From NCBI GenBank assembly GCA_020091685.1, contig CM034594.1:62001-126000 (forward strand): a DNA stretch of 64,000 nucleotides, in the 5' to 3' direction. Below, one piece after another: positions 36,862-49,492 of the stretch. The notes beneath the pieces were generated by a model. The model was not told where the DNA came from, did no database searches, and saw nothing but the letters and a program-made list of their open reading frames with translations. The position numbers were made by a program, and so were the translations under genes. The DNA comes from Lutjanus erythropterus (taxonomy: Eukaryota; Chordata; Actinopteri; Lutjaniformes; Lutjanidae). Numbering within the stretch: the stretch's first letter is position 1; each line of letters opens with the position of its first letter.

Positions 36862-39800
36862 CAACGCAGTGGAAATGTTCTAACAAGACCATACACTGAG
36901 ACTGATATTGATTTTCTCAGTTTTGTTTCTATTTAGTTCCCATCTGTGTTTATCTTCCACCCACGAGGCATCATGGCTCAGGTGGACTGTGTTTGGAGGG
37001 TTTATTTACATTCCCCACCTGTTTCACACTCCTCATTTGTATTTGAGTCACAGAGGAGAAGAACACTGTTTTCATTATAACATGCCAGCGGCAAGAGAAA
37101 CAAAGCAAAGGTTGAACCGAATCCCATCTAAACAATCTGATGTAAAATATAGTTTGCTGTCACAGTCAGAGAAGTGACGTGATTCTCAGAGAAAAGTCAA
37201 GTCTGGTTTCATGTTAAAGTTATCAGTAAGGTGGATGAAATGATTTCTTCACTGTATGTTGTCATTCATGACCACATGTGTCTGTGATAGGATTCAGTTA
37301 TCTTTACATCGCTGGGGGTTTTGTAGAAGTCTGCATAACAGTTCTATAATGCCTGTCTTCAGTCTGAGCCACATCAGTTAACAGACTTTAATCACAGATC
37401 ATCTCTCTGCCCACTGTGGGAATTATATGAACACATCACAAATCATTTAGATACAGACTGAAAAGTAGGCAGGAAGAAAACAAAATGCAACAAACTGGAT
37501 AAATATGCAAAACTTCCAGCAAATGACTGTTTGTACTGAGAAATAGTTTGTGGGCAGATGGTAGAAAATGATTTCACATTAGCTAGTGTCATTAATTGAC
37601 TTTTCAAGAGTTTGTGTAGAGTTTGTGTTGTAGTAAAATCCTGAGGAATTAACATGCAGTGGCCTCTGAAACCTCTACATATGTTAGAACTTGTCATTCA
37701 GGAGAAATATAATTAATTAAAGAAACTGACAAACTGTAAAAGGTCCAATCTGAAGGTGTTGCAAATTTTCCTCCAGACTGATGAAACTTAAGTGATGTAA
37801 TAAATAAATAAATACTGTTTAGCTAGATTGAATATAATATCTGAATGTAAGTGTTACTTAACAGCAGGCTGAAATGTCCTTAGCTGCTCTCTATGGTTGA
37901 AAATTTCCTAGCCTCATTTCACCTTAGAGTTACACTACCAGTGATGCTGGGTCGCCAGGAGTCCACCTGTACCTCACTGCAGCAGAGTGAAAAGTTCAGC
38001 ACTGGACATCAGCAAAGACAGGATTTCAGGAGGTTCCAAGTTTCTCTTTAAGCATCAGAGTCAAACTGAAACCCAGTGAGTTGAACCGTCCTCCCAGTCA
38101 GCACCATGGACAGAGACAGAACAGCAGCAGAGCACAGAGCCTGGTTCACTGTGGAGACAGAGCTCAACACAGAGGACTGCTGTGATCACTACATTAATGA
38201 ACTACTGTCAGTATCATATTATAACATTTCTGCTTTGTTGCTGTCATTTACTTTCTTAAGTATTACTTCAGATTGAAGCAATTATTAGCAATTATATGTG
38301 TTACCATATTTTTTGTTTCCTTTTAAAAAAGTTAGTCACTTTTGTTATTTTTTCTGTTAACTCTGTAATGTTCACTTCTCCTGCACTGCAGTCTTGGTCA
38401 CAGCTAAACTTGGCTGTTGGCTCTGGGATGCTCCTTCAGTACACATGCTCTATGCCTGCTGCTTCTTTTCACCTGCCAGAAAGGAGCTGCACCAGAACAT
38501 AATGTCCTCACACATAGTTCACACTGCACATTTATTGCAGAAAAAGTCAGGGGGCTGCCAAAGTCATGATGGTTCATCTTTTCAGTCCATAAATATCTAT
38601 CAGAATGCAGAAGTAGAGCTGTCAGATAACTTCCCATTGACCAAAGTGTTGGTTTCTTCAAAGTAGGTCCGACTCTTGCCAGTTACTATAAGATGAAGAG
38701 AGTCTGACAGTAAAAGTTTACTACCTGATTTTCCATCCATCAAGTATCAGGATGCAGCTCAGAACAGATCTGCATTGATTGAACTTTTAAATCTGACACC
38801 ACATTACACAGCTCTCTCTGCACGCTGAGCTGTGACCTCCAGAAGTGGATCATTTACAGTAAAGTTGCAGAAACTCTGTGGTACTTGTACTCTGATGCTA
38901 ATGACTCTTGGAGCTCCAGTTTCCTCTGCTGTTGGTCTCTGTCCTGAATAAAGAGCTCCTCTGTCTATTTCTAGTGACTCCATCCCAGTGGTTTCCATCA
39001 CAGCAGACCCCCAGCTGATTACCTGCGACTCTGCACAGAGCGTTGATTTATGGCTGTTTGGTTCTTATTATACTTGAGCTCTCTGCTGAAACACTGCAGC
39101 TCTCAGCTGGCATCCAAATGTGTGAAAGCTTCCCTGAAGACTTTGGTTTGATAACAGTTTGCCTCTAACAGAGAGCCAAATGTCTGTAGAGCAGAGCATC
39201 ACTTTCTGGTTTAGATCCAGTTTAAAGTGTTTTGGTCTCATCGCTAACAGAAGAAGCCCTAAATACTCAGGCAGGGAGAGAAACTGAGACTATATCTACA
39301 AAAATACAATTAATGAAGAGTTTATATAAAAGTCGAAATTAAGAAGATTCACTTTCCACTTCACTACCTCTCCACTACTGTAGTTCCTTTGCTGTGAACA
39401 GAGAGCCACCAGCTGCAGTGTCTATTCATAGATGAGTTAGTGGAAGAAGGAAGATGATTGAATACGACTGGAACAACAACAAGAGATGAAGAAAAAAAAA
39501 CAGCCACTGAGTTGGTGGATCATTGATTCAGAACTGCAATCAGGAAAAGATCTAAATGTAATCAGGAAAAAAAAAATTACAGGTCATTGATTGGATTGAA
39601 AGGACAAAATCAATATTACTCGTCTGTCAAATTGTCCAGTAGTATGTTCATTTCAGTTATATAATCATCAACTTATCAAAAAAGAAAGAAGGAAAAGAAA
39701 AGAAGGTTTGGTCAGAAAGTTGTTTGACAGAAGTTTTGAGTTAAGAGGAGCTTTGTCTTCATAAAACATGAAAATGTCTTCACAGTCAATTTAATTTAGC

Positions 39801-40180
39801 CACTGGCCTTAAAATAATGCCACCTTTGTAAACACGAAGGGAAGGTTAAATATACAATAAAGTTCTGACATGTTAGAGTGTGTTCAATGTCAGTATAAAA
39901 CATGCAGGTGATCCTTGATTAAACCTGTGGATCAACTGTATGGAACTGTTTGGATCGACTACAGTTCAACTGTCTGAACAGAGAAGAAGCAGAGGCCTCA
40001 TCTATTCTCCTGACAAGTCTTTTGTCGAGTCTCTGCAGACTTGTTAGCTACTTCACTTCCACATCTCCTGTCAGACCAAATCCTCTCTCCATCATTCTGA
40101 AATGAGTGATGAATTGCAGTCTTTGTTATCATCTTTGTATTCTGCTTGCAAGGCGTTCAAAATGAACCTGTTTCACAGAT
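36862..40180. other. Mostly unique DNA, one weak exon candidate
   Basis: No recognised gene or repeat. At 38106-38276 (+) a 56-codon frame starts in excellent context (CAGCACCATGG). About 120 bp after its end a strong acceptor-like ctcctgcactgcag ends at 38393. I do not recognise the peptide; see findings. Confidence 0.35.
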
Positions 40181-40189
40181 TATTAGGTA

Positions 40190-40354
40190 AACACAACTGT
40201 TACCAATTATACTGTTAAGATTTCTTTACATTCAGGTCTGACAGAGTCGGTGTTTGTTGCTATATTTGCATGTTGGCAGGAACTTAATTAGTATCATTGG
40301 CATCACCTGTGTTTCCTGACTATTTCATATCAACATGGCTGCTGTGTAAAAGGT
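40190..40354. repeat. Hairpin-forming repeat, copy 2
   Basis: Related to 35942-36050. The left arm (acacaactgttaccaatta, 40190-) and right arm (attagtatcattggcatcac, 40287-) are inverted relative to each other, 70 bp apart. The right flank tatttcatatcaacatggct matches copy 1. More diverged than copy 1. Confidence 0.5.
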
Positions 40355-40764
40355 CTATTAAACTGAGTCACACAGGTTGAAATAATATAAATGAGTTGCA
40401 GCTGATTAAACTCAGTCTCATATACTAGGAGGCTGGAAGAAGAAGAAAAGTTAAAGTGCACATTCAGTACAATAGCAGAGGTGGAGAAGGGGTGGTGTGT
40501 GTAGCACATTATTGTGAAGGTGTTACAGTGCAGCAGCGTAAGAGTCGTTCTCACCACATTATGGAAGCAGAGATGGAGGTAAAAGAGGTGTTGGTGATCA
40601 CCTGCATCTTGTCAGTGGGGCAGATATGCATTACATCATTTTCATTTACAACACTGACTGTTAAAAGAGCAATTTTTCCCTTGTGTGCTGCATCACAGTC
40701 TGCTGGCCAGGTTTGATAAATCAAACTTTACTGCCTGTCAGTAAACATGACATTACAATCTCAA

Positions 40765-40767
40765 TGT

Positions 40768-40826
<59 letters not shown>
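40765..40826 (+). repeat. (TG)n microsatellite
   Basis: About 30 TG units. It pairs with an opposite (CA)n tract at 40987-41042. Copy B has the same pair, much shorter. Confidence 0.95.
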
Positions 40827-40828
<2 letters not shown>

Positions 40829-40986
40829 TGTTTCGCACTGAGATGAAGGGCTGCCTCTGGTACAGCAGGTGTCCTTCTCCAAGATTTACTGCTGATAATT
40901 ACTCCAGACCTCAGAGAGTTTTCCTGTAAATGTCTAAATAAGAAACACTCCATCAGCATAGAGTCACAGTATCAGAAGTGAGCAAC

Positions 40987-40989
40987 ACA

Positions 40990-41042
<53 letters not shown>
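40987..41042 (+). repeat. (CA)n microsatellite
   Basis: About 28 CA units, 160 bp from the complementary (TG)n tract at 40765-40826. Confidence 0.95.
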
Positions 41043-41046
<4 letters not shown>

Positions 41047-44000
41047 AAGCAGAGTACTGTGGAGTCATCTTCCCTGATCCATCCTGTCTGTCTCATTCAC
41101 ATCCTGTAAGACCTTCTGTCTGTCAATAACTCAACTATCATGATTAATTATCTGTCCTCTCTGAGGATCAGAAGAAGAGCTGCAGTGAGGGAGACAAGTT
41201 GAAAATGCTACAACAGCTTTTTCATGTTTACTGAATCTAAAGCTTGTGTGAGACCATAATCCTCAGTGAGAAGTGGACGTGATGTGCAGTTGTTCCTTTT
41301 TAATGTGAGAACGAGTTGTTCTGATGATCAAACTGGTTTAAAGAATTTAACATCAAGCAGAGCAAGAAGACTACCTAGTGTCAGAGATGGACATACAGAT
41401 GATATGTGTTCACACACCACCAGCCTGCACACTGTTACACACAACATACACACACACACAGGAGGTTCAGAATGGAGCTAGATTACAGTACAAACAGCAA
41501 GGAATATGGATGAAGGGACAACAGGTGGTGAGTTTACTTCAGTCCAGCTGCTGAAAACAGAGCAGTTCTATTCCTGATGAAGTCCATTAAGAGGAACAAC
41601 AGGAGTGAATTGTGTAGGTGGAAAAACACAGAATGTTACTTTTAACAGAGAGAAGCTGAATCCTTCTCACAGCAGATGAAATATGTGTCAGTGACAAAGA
41701 GACTAAAGAGAGGAAGAGAAAAGAGCATATCCTGTACAAATCTCACTGATGACTCAGCGCTGACAAAGACAATCTCTTAAAAACTAGTGAGAGCAGCGAG
41801 GAAGAATTGAGAGAGAGGAACTGTCAAATCCAACAGTGAGTCAGCATGATTATTTCAAACTCCCTGATACTTGTCTTGAGTGTTCAGTCAGTGAAAGAAA
41901 AGATTTCCTTTATCATACAGGAGGTGGTCGTCTGTACAAAAACTGTGAAAGTGAAGGTGATCCTTTTACCATATTTATCATGTTTGGAGGACTAACTTTC
42001 TCTTTTAGAGAGCCTGATAACTCATCTGAAAAGTTACTAAGTCATTCAAAGTAACTATACTTGAGTTTATGTACGTAAGTTTTCACCCACAAGTTGTATA
42101 TAAACACTGATCACAGTGTCAAATATAGGCCTCAGTATTTGGATGAATACATTTCATGTTGAAGAAAGTTACATAATGATGATATTTATTTCCATTAAGT
42201 GCATTTGATCTCTGGTGTCCATGATGTCCCTGACTCATCATGTCTTTTTCCAGTCGCAAATCCAGCAGTGTGTTAATATATCCATAAAGTCATGTTCATC
42301 CAGGGTGATCTTCTCACTCTTCCTCTGAACTGTTTTGTTCAACATGTCCGAAAATTAACACTCAATTAAAAATCCAACAAATCAAACTCCGCCCTGGACT
42401 TCTCCATCGCAGCAAACAATAATGCAATAACTGTGAAAAAATCTATTTTTAAAAGAAAGTAGAGTACTTAACAAAAGGCATCTGAAATGAAACATTATAC
42501 GCAGTTATATCATGGGAAAATTATTAGTGGCAGTCATTATATTATTGCTGTTACACCCCACGCCTCCTTCTTCAAACACTGTGGTCGGCTCCAAATTGAT
42601 TTATGACAAGCACAGTCAACATAAGACAAAACCCTGGCTGACAGAGCATCTTGTCCTGCTCCTCCTCTTGCTCCTCCATGCTCTCAGCTCTACAGTCAAT
42701 CGATTTGCTGTTGTACTGTTGAAAGAGACAACAACATACTGAAATTGGCAGCACTGAGATGATGTTCTTAAAAAGCTACACCAACACAGAAGAATAAGTA
42801 AATAAGTAAATCATGATAATTCATGCACCAATATCAGAGTGATGTTTTGTTAACCGACAAAGCTGAAGATTAAACTCAGCTGTGAAAAGCTTCTTTCAGT
42901 GTTTCTTATATATCACAGGAAAGAGATACATGAACAAATGATTCTCTGATTCTTTTTCATTACAGATTATGTTGGGATTTTTGTTTTTAAATGTCAGAAA
43001 TATAGTGAAAATAAAAGAGTACAAAGTTGTGATCTTTTAATTCGCAAATTAATTAAAACACCAGTCTGTTCAGTGAGAGGTGAGGAAGAGCGAACAAAGG
43101 AGCAGGTGGTAGAAGAAAAGAATAAATTTGGGTAAACAGAAGAAGGTGAGATAAAGAGGACAAAATACTGTTCATCAATAGAAGCCAAGAAATTATCACT
43201 TGTTTTCCAGAATGCACCAAATTAAACAAGCAGACAAATCATAAAATCCAATCTGAAAAACTGAAGTAAAAGAGTGTCACACCTGGAAGTCTTGAATAAA
43301 TGTAATAATCTATGACAGTTCCGCATGTTTTCAGTAAAAATGGATGAATGTGGAGAAGAGACAGCTCAAAGTCCAACTACTCACAGGACACAAGAGAGCA
43401 GCTCCAGCCCTCCAGCTGTCCAGCTTTAGAGCAGCTGTAGGAGACCATGGATGGACATGAGGGGGCAGGACCAAGGACACTGGACACTGGAGGGACACAC
43501 ATTGTTCCTCTGGACAAACAGAGGACAAACATTGACCTCACAGTGTCACAAAGTTCACATCATGTGAGGATGTGGTCTTCATTTAGACTGAGGACTGCAG
43601 GGCTCTGACCTACATCAGATACATTTACATAAAACTGATTTGTTTGATTAGAAGGAATTCAGTCTAAATTTCACCTCAGTGTGATCACACACAACACAGA
43701 CTCTCTCTGCTCTCCTGGTAGAACCATTACCATCATCAGATGATTTGATGATAATTTTCTTCATTCTGAATGATCATCAGTTCACCATCTGTTGGGCTAC
43801 AGTGTTGATCAGCTCAGCAGACGTGTTGAGATCTAACAGGATCAGACAGGTGTGAGACACACAGGACAAAAACAGGTCTGAGGAGGAGCTGAAATAGAAA
43901 GTCCATACATAAACCTGCTGTCTGGATGTCATGAACACTAACAGAGAGACACACAGACATGTGCAGCTGTTGCAGTCATTGTTTTTGTTCATCTCTTCCT

Positions 44001-44537
44001 AAATATTAAAATTCATCACTGACCACAGAAAACAACATGAGCAAATGAAAATTCCTAAAATGCTTGTGCTGGTGGTGCAGGTGGATTTGGCCAGATACGA
44101 TTGTGAGCTTGTGCTCAGCGCATTGGAGTAAAACCACTTGTGCCTTAGACCAGCTAAGACCTGGTTGATGTTAGACAGATCAGTCAGCATGACAGCTGGT
44201 GCAGCTGTAGTGTTTGTGTCTGTGTGTTTATTAGGATCCAGAAAAACAAGGATTTTATGATCTATAACATACAAAATGATCAAGAAGGTTTATCTGACCT
44301 TGAGACTGTCCGGTCACATGACTCACAAAAAACTCAGGGCTTGAACACACAGATCTGAATGCTGACCTTGTGATTCATTTCCAGCACCGCCTCCAGCAGC
44401 AAATGCTGCAAATTATGTCAACAGATGCTCTAAAGACATCCACACCCATGCTTACAGAGCGTTGCCATGCTGAGCAGCGTGCACTGTCCATCTAAACCCC
44501 ATCCAACTCGCACAACTCGGTTACAGTTTTATCCAAG

Positions 44538-44915
44538 TTAAAGGATAGGTTCACATGCTTTTCAAGTATGACAATTCTCACATTTCCATATGCTCGGTCA
44601 CTTGATCACCAAGAGATCCACTCTTAAAGCAATGTTTGTACAACTTGCCAGTGATTTTGACTTTCCTGTCATGAAGTCCGCTCCATTTTCACAGCAGATG
44701 CAGCAGGTTGAAAATAATAATCCAGCTGAAATGTCTGAGTCAGTGTTTCTTCCTGAATGAAAACCAAGTCCTGTCCAGTCCAACTGTATCTCACTTCTGA
44801 GGCTGTGTGTGTTCTGTGTGTTCTAAAGGCTCCCTGTGAGCTAACAAGGTTCTAGAATGTTGATGCATCATCAAAACCACAGAATTCTTTGACACACTGA
44901 CACACACACACACAT

Positions 44916-44996
<81 letters not shown>
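44538..44996 (+). repeat. TTAAAGG-type DNA-transposon relic, copy 2
   Basis: Starts gTTAAAGGATAGGTTCACATG and runs into the CA tract at 44901-44996. The same element is in copy B (about 53929-54335) and, inverted, at 1061-1471. Flanks are shared with copy B, so it inserted before the duplication. Confidence 0.65.
44901..44996 (+). repeat. (CA)n microsatellite
   Basis: Long CA run with one interruption (atctg) near 44915; belongs to the TTAAAGG-type repeat. Confidence 0.95.
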
Positions 44997-44997
<1 letters not shown>

Positions 44998-45937
44998 GCT
45001 ATTGCACTCAATCCACTTGCTTTGTGGTTGCATAAGGAGAGTGTAAAGTGTGGAGGCGACCGTCACAATGACTGACGTCTCCTCTCTGCTTGGTTCCACT
45101 CAGCTGCCTGTCACTGACAGAAAGTCTTGAAGGTTAGAGATCTATTTACTGAAGATAGAGCTTTACACAGTCCACAGTATGACAAACAGTGAGAATTCAC
45201 CAACAGATGAAAAAGAAAGCGAGTTATTGATCTGGTTCCTCAAACCCCTCTGGACTTAACAAGTTAGCAGGCTGAGTGATGAAACTCTGTTCCACTTGAA
45301 TTTGTCCTTGAAAAAGTTCCATTTGGAGATTTTTAGTTAATGTGAGAGGACTGGTTATGGACTGACAGGAACACAAAAACACTTCACAGTCATTTCTACC
45401 AAGAGCCAGCAGCCAAACACTCTTTAGAAGGCCTTTTCACCTCACTCTGACAAAGAGATGCAGTCCAGTTCAGCATTTGTACAGCTCTGAAGAACAATTA
45501 CTTGAACACTGCTGTGATGGAAGTTGAAGTTGAAATACTGGACTGTGTCTTTGCTTGCAGGATAGTGTGCAAGACATGTCAGCATCCTGTTACATAGTTC
45601 AGCTATATTCATCTCAGACATTAAAGAAGAATGATTGAGGAGTGGTGTTACTCCCGTCACTGTACAGAAAAGCCCTGAATGGGCTCGTCATGGCTGAGCA
45701 GATTGCAGTGAGCTGAGCTGACAGGATGAGTGGCTCAGCCAATAAAACCATGTTTGAAAGTGAAGGCTGTTCTTAATAACTTAAAGGTCTCTGGCAGCAT
45801 TAAAATTGATTGAATTCAAATAAAACAACTTTAATAAGGAAGTCAAAATGAATCAGTTAATCTGTGAATGTTTTCTACTTATGTTCCCAAACTGAATGTA
45901 ACTTTGCATGTGAGGGAGAGATGTGCACATTTTCAGT

Positions 45938-46720
45938 CAGTCATCCATTCAACCTTTATTTTTAAGTCTGAAATACATTGAGGTAGAGACCTCATTTGCA
46001 GTGTAGCCGAGTAAAACAATAAAAAATAAAAGCACTTACACAGAAAAAGCCAAAGAGAAACTTACATAAAAGTGGCAACAAGAAGTAAAAGCAATAAGAG
46101 CCACAATTAAAATGTAAAAAAAAAAAAATCAAGCATCAATAATGAATAATAACAGTAAAAATGTAAAACCATTATTCAGGTAAAACAGGAACACCTCGAA
46201 GAAAAATGTGATATAGTAAAAGATTTAAATTGCCCTATGGATAAAAATGAGGAAAGCTTTAAATGCTTCTGAATGTTGTTCCACGTTGCAGATGCACAAT
46301 ATGAAAAACTGGATTTTCCAAGTTCAGTAAAAACAGCCGGGACCTGCAGCGTAATCCAATCACTGGACTGAGCTTGATAAGAGCCCACATTAAAAGAAAG
46401 CATTGAACTGATGTAAGAAAGTGAAAGACCAATAAGAGCTTTTTAAATAAATAAAACCCAGTGTCCTTTGCGTCTTACACTGTGAGAGGGCCACCCAACC
46501 TTCGTGTACAGGTCACAGTGATGGGTGTCATAACTATGTCCAGTGATAAATCTTAAAGCTGGGAGCTGATGATGGATGACGGGCAGAAGAAGAGCCCCGC
46601 AGACCTGGGGTGAAATTCGGCTGAGTGTGTGCTCAGCTTGTTTAGTTTACTTGAGATCAAAGCATCCGACTGCTAAAATCCTTGCTCCAATTAAGAAGTG
46701 TAGGTAAAAACAACTAAGAT
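45938..46720 (-). mobile_element. L2-like LINE, 3' end of RT ORF plus 3'UTR
   Basis: On the minus strand a decayed RT C-terminus is readable. It includes ALRFITGHSYD, then VGWPSHSVRRKGHW, then ALIGLSLSYIS, and in the open part (46176-46403) QVPAVFTELGKSSFSYCASA followed by TWNNIQKHLKLSSF. These are the usual terminal motifs of fish LINE ORF2 proteins. The 3' end reads gcaaatgaggtctctacctc ... aaataaaggttgaatgg (minus strand), the classic L2-type tail, with a short simple-repeat end near 45938. Upstream RT and endonuclease are absent (5'-truncated). It is absent from copy B at the matching place, so it inserted after the duplication or was lost from B. Confidence 0.7.
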
Positions 46721-46866
46721 CTAAAAAGTGTGCCATAAAAAGGTAGCTCAGAACAGTATAAAAATTCAGTTTTGACAAAGCCGTTTTGGAAGAGAGTGTG
46801 TGTTTATGTATAAATTGAGGCTAATCCAGGCCATGTAACACACAAAAAGTATTGCCATTATTAATT

Positions 46867-46938
46867 TTATTATTATTATTAGTAGTAGTAGTAGTAGTAG
46901 TGGTAGTAGTAGTAGTAGTAGTAGTGGTAGGAGTAATA
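46867..46938 (+). repeat. (ATT)n/(TAG)n microsatellite
   Basis: Runs of ATT then TAG with a few TGG interruptions. Private to copy A. Confidence 0.9.
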
Positions 46939-48049
46939 CTCAGTGTATTCTTAACCCCTTCATGGCCACCCTGTTGTTGTCACAAGTTGTAAACATAGGA
47001 ATCTTTCCTCTCTACCATCAGTAAGTCATATATGACATGAATATGGCACAATCAGGACAAACATTAATCAGACAGCTCACTTCAATACTGACTCCTAAAA
47101 TAACAACTCAAGTTTTCACTCAGTCATTCTTATTCTCTCCACTCTTTCTCTCTGTCCATTGTTGTCTCTGCACTCCTTCACTCTGAGCCGTCCCTGCAGC
47201 TCTGTCCTCCTGCATGCTGGCTCACACAGTGCTGCGTAACGTCACAGAGCTCCCAGCAATACAGGATGTCATTACGCAGCATACAGGACCCAGTTCACAC
47301 TCGGAGCAGCAGATCTGCCCTGCTGGCAGCAACCAGAGCTGGAAGCTACAATCTATGATGAAACTCAGAGCTACAAACAGCTCAGCATGACCACTCATTT
47401 ACAGACATTTACAATACTGTTGCTTCAATATTTCTGATAGCAGCAGATAATTAAGACAAAGCAATGACTATTTGAGGTGATTCAATAAAATTTTAGAGCG
47501 CCTCAGTTCATGTGTTTTATACTGTGAAGAAACAGACTGAAAAACAAACAGAGGAAAATCAGATATGAGATGAGACCGAGGTTCAGCCAGAGGGTTTCCG
47601 TATAAAATACGACCATCCAGTATCGCTGTAGTCTGATCACGCAAAGTCTCACCTGTCAGCTACAAGACAAGGCGACACTCTGGTGGTAACAAGGCTGACA
47701 CAGGTTTCTGCTGGGTTCTGCTGTGAGGGGAACTGACGTAACAAGCTAATCTGAACAAAATCAACAACATCACATTTTGAAACATACCTGACATATGATC
47801 CCACTTTTTATTCCTTTAAGCTTCCTTCCACCCTTTGAAGTATGTCAATCTGTTTTAGATTTAAAAAAAAGTGTGGTACAATAATTGATTTGTTTTACAA
47901 TGACTGTGATTTGTTATTATTATATCTTAACCAGAAACATCTCTCTGCTCCTCTCTACCTGACATCATGGTAGATGTTGGGTGTGCACATCGTATGTAAT
48001 AGAGTTCCAGTATTCAGCTGTCAGTTAGTTAGTTAAAGGTACATCTGAG

Positions 48050-48230
48050 TCACAAAGTGACAAAATAAATTCTTGTTTTCACAGCAGATATTTTGACCAT
48101 CGCAGGAGGAAAAGCAGAGGTGTAATTCTCTCACTGGACTCACTGTACTGAGCCATTGTGAACTCAGTTAGTTACACCTGTGCTTTTCCTGCACCGACAT
48201 AAGAACATCTGCAGTCAGAACTCAACCTAA
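48050..48230 (+). repeat. Interspersed repeat fragment related to 8.87 kb
   Basis: Contains ttttgaccatcgcaggagga and ttacacctgtgcttttcctgc. The latter block is shared with 8866-8910. No ends visible and not present at the matching site in copy B. Confidence 0.4.
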
Positions 48231-48506
48231 CAGACTTTTATTGTTTGTTAAAACATGGAGGCTTTTACTGGGAGCTATGACATCATCAAGATAGAGACCA
48301 GGTGAAAGTTTCTCCTAATGACCTGGGAAGAGGGTCTGATGGGACTCTATTAAAATATTAACTATTAAACATCTCTTGTAATCTACTCTAATACACCTCA
48401 AATCTAAAGTCTTTACTGTACAAATTATTATTTCAAAATTATTTAAATAGAAATGTGTGCAGCCTGTGGTACACATCAGCAGCATTTGAATATTAATTAG
48501 ATACAC

Positions 48507-49006
48507 NNNNNNNNNNNNNNNNNNNNNNNNNNNNNNNNNNNNNNNNNNNNNNNNNNNNNNNNNNNNNNNNNNNNNNNNNNNNNNNNNNNNNNNNNNNNNN
48601 NNNNNNNNNNNNNNNNNNNNNNNNNNNNNNNNNNNNNNNNNNNNNNNNNNNNNNNNNNNNNNNNNNNNNNNNNNNNNNNNNNNNNNNNNNNNNNNNNNNN
48701 NNNNNNNNNNNNNNNNNNNNNNNNNNNNNNNNNNNNNNNNNNNNNNNNNNNNNNNNNNNNNNNNNNNNNNNNNNNNNNNNNNNNNNNNNNNNNNNNNNNN
48801 NNNNNNNNNNNNNNNNNNNNNNNNNNNNNNNNNNNNNNNNNNNNNNNNNNNNNNNNNNNNNNNNNNNNNNNNNNNNNNNNNNNNNNNNNNNNNNNNNNNN
48901 NNNNNNNNNNNNNNNNNNNNNNNNNNNNNNNNNNNNNNNNNNNNNNNNNNNNNNNNNNNNNNNNNNNNNNNNNNNNNNNNNNNNNNNNNNNNNNNNNNNN
49001 NNNNNN
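48507..49006. other. Assembly gap, 500 N, at the duplication junction
   Basis: Exactly 500 N between copy A and copy B. Its position means the junction is unresolved, and an assembly artefact must be considered. Confidence 0.98.
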
Positions 49007-49466
49007 AAAATGTTGGGGCAACAGAGACACAGTTGAATTTAAAGTGTAGCAGAGGTGGAGAAGGGGTGGTGTGTGTAGCACATTATTGTGAAGGTGTTAC
49101 AGTGCAGCAGCGTAAGAGTCGTTCTCACCACATTATGGAAGCAGAGATGGAGGTAAAAGAGGTGTTGGTGATCACCTGCATCTTGTCATAGCAGCAAACA
49201 CAAATTTATTTCACACTACTTACAAGCTAATTGTTTTCACACTTAACTGAAGTAATTGCTTCACATTATTTTCATGATCATCACTGACTGTTAATAACTA
49301 ACAGAGCAGTTTTTCCCCTCTGTGCTGCATCACAGGCTGCTGGCCAGGTTTGATAAATCAAACTTTACTGCCTGTCAGTAAACATGACATTACAATCTCA
49401 GCTGTTGTTCACTGTTTTGTTAGCAAAGCTAAACTGAAGCTAAATGTGTAAACTGGCAGGAAAAAA

Positions 49467-49492
49467 TGTGTGTGTGTGTGTGTGTGTGTGTG
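49467..49492 (+). repeat. (TG)n microsatellite, short allele of the copy-A tract
   Basis: About 13 TG units where copy A has about 30; paired with (CA)n at 49650-49671. Confidence 0.9.

Larger units (their letters stand above)
40450..48506 (+). repeat. Tandem duplication, copy A
   Basis: Long segments of this interval reappear in the same order and strand at 49039-58440. Matching blocks: 40475-40610/49050-49187, 40640-41400/49280-49985, 41505-44070/50283-52965, 44480-45500/53881-54865, 45518-45900/55353-55740, 47070-47690/56080-57920 (interrupted) and 48230-48506/58165-58440. In good stretches about one base in twenty differs (by eye). Copy A has a private L2-like LINE and a TAG-repeat region at 45938-47060. 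It contains no recognisable gene. The right edge runs into an N gap, so the junction is hidden. Confidence 0.9.

Noticed and set aside
44791-45099. Minus-strand frame with a long Val-Cys repeat
   Set aside because: Translation of a (CA)n microsatellite.
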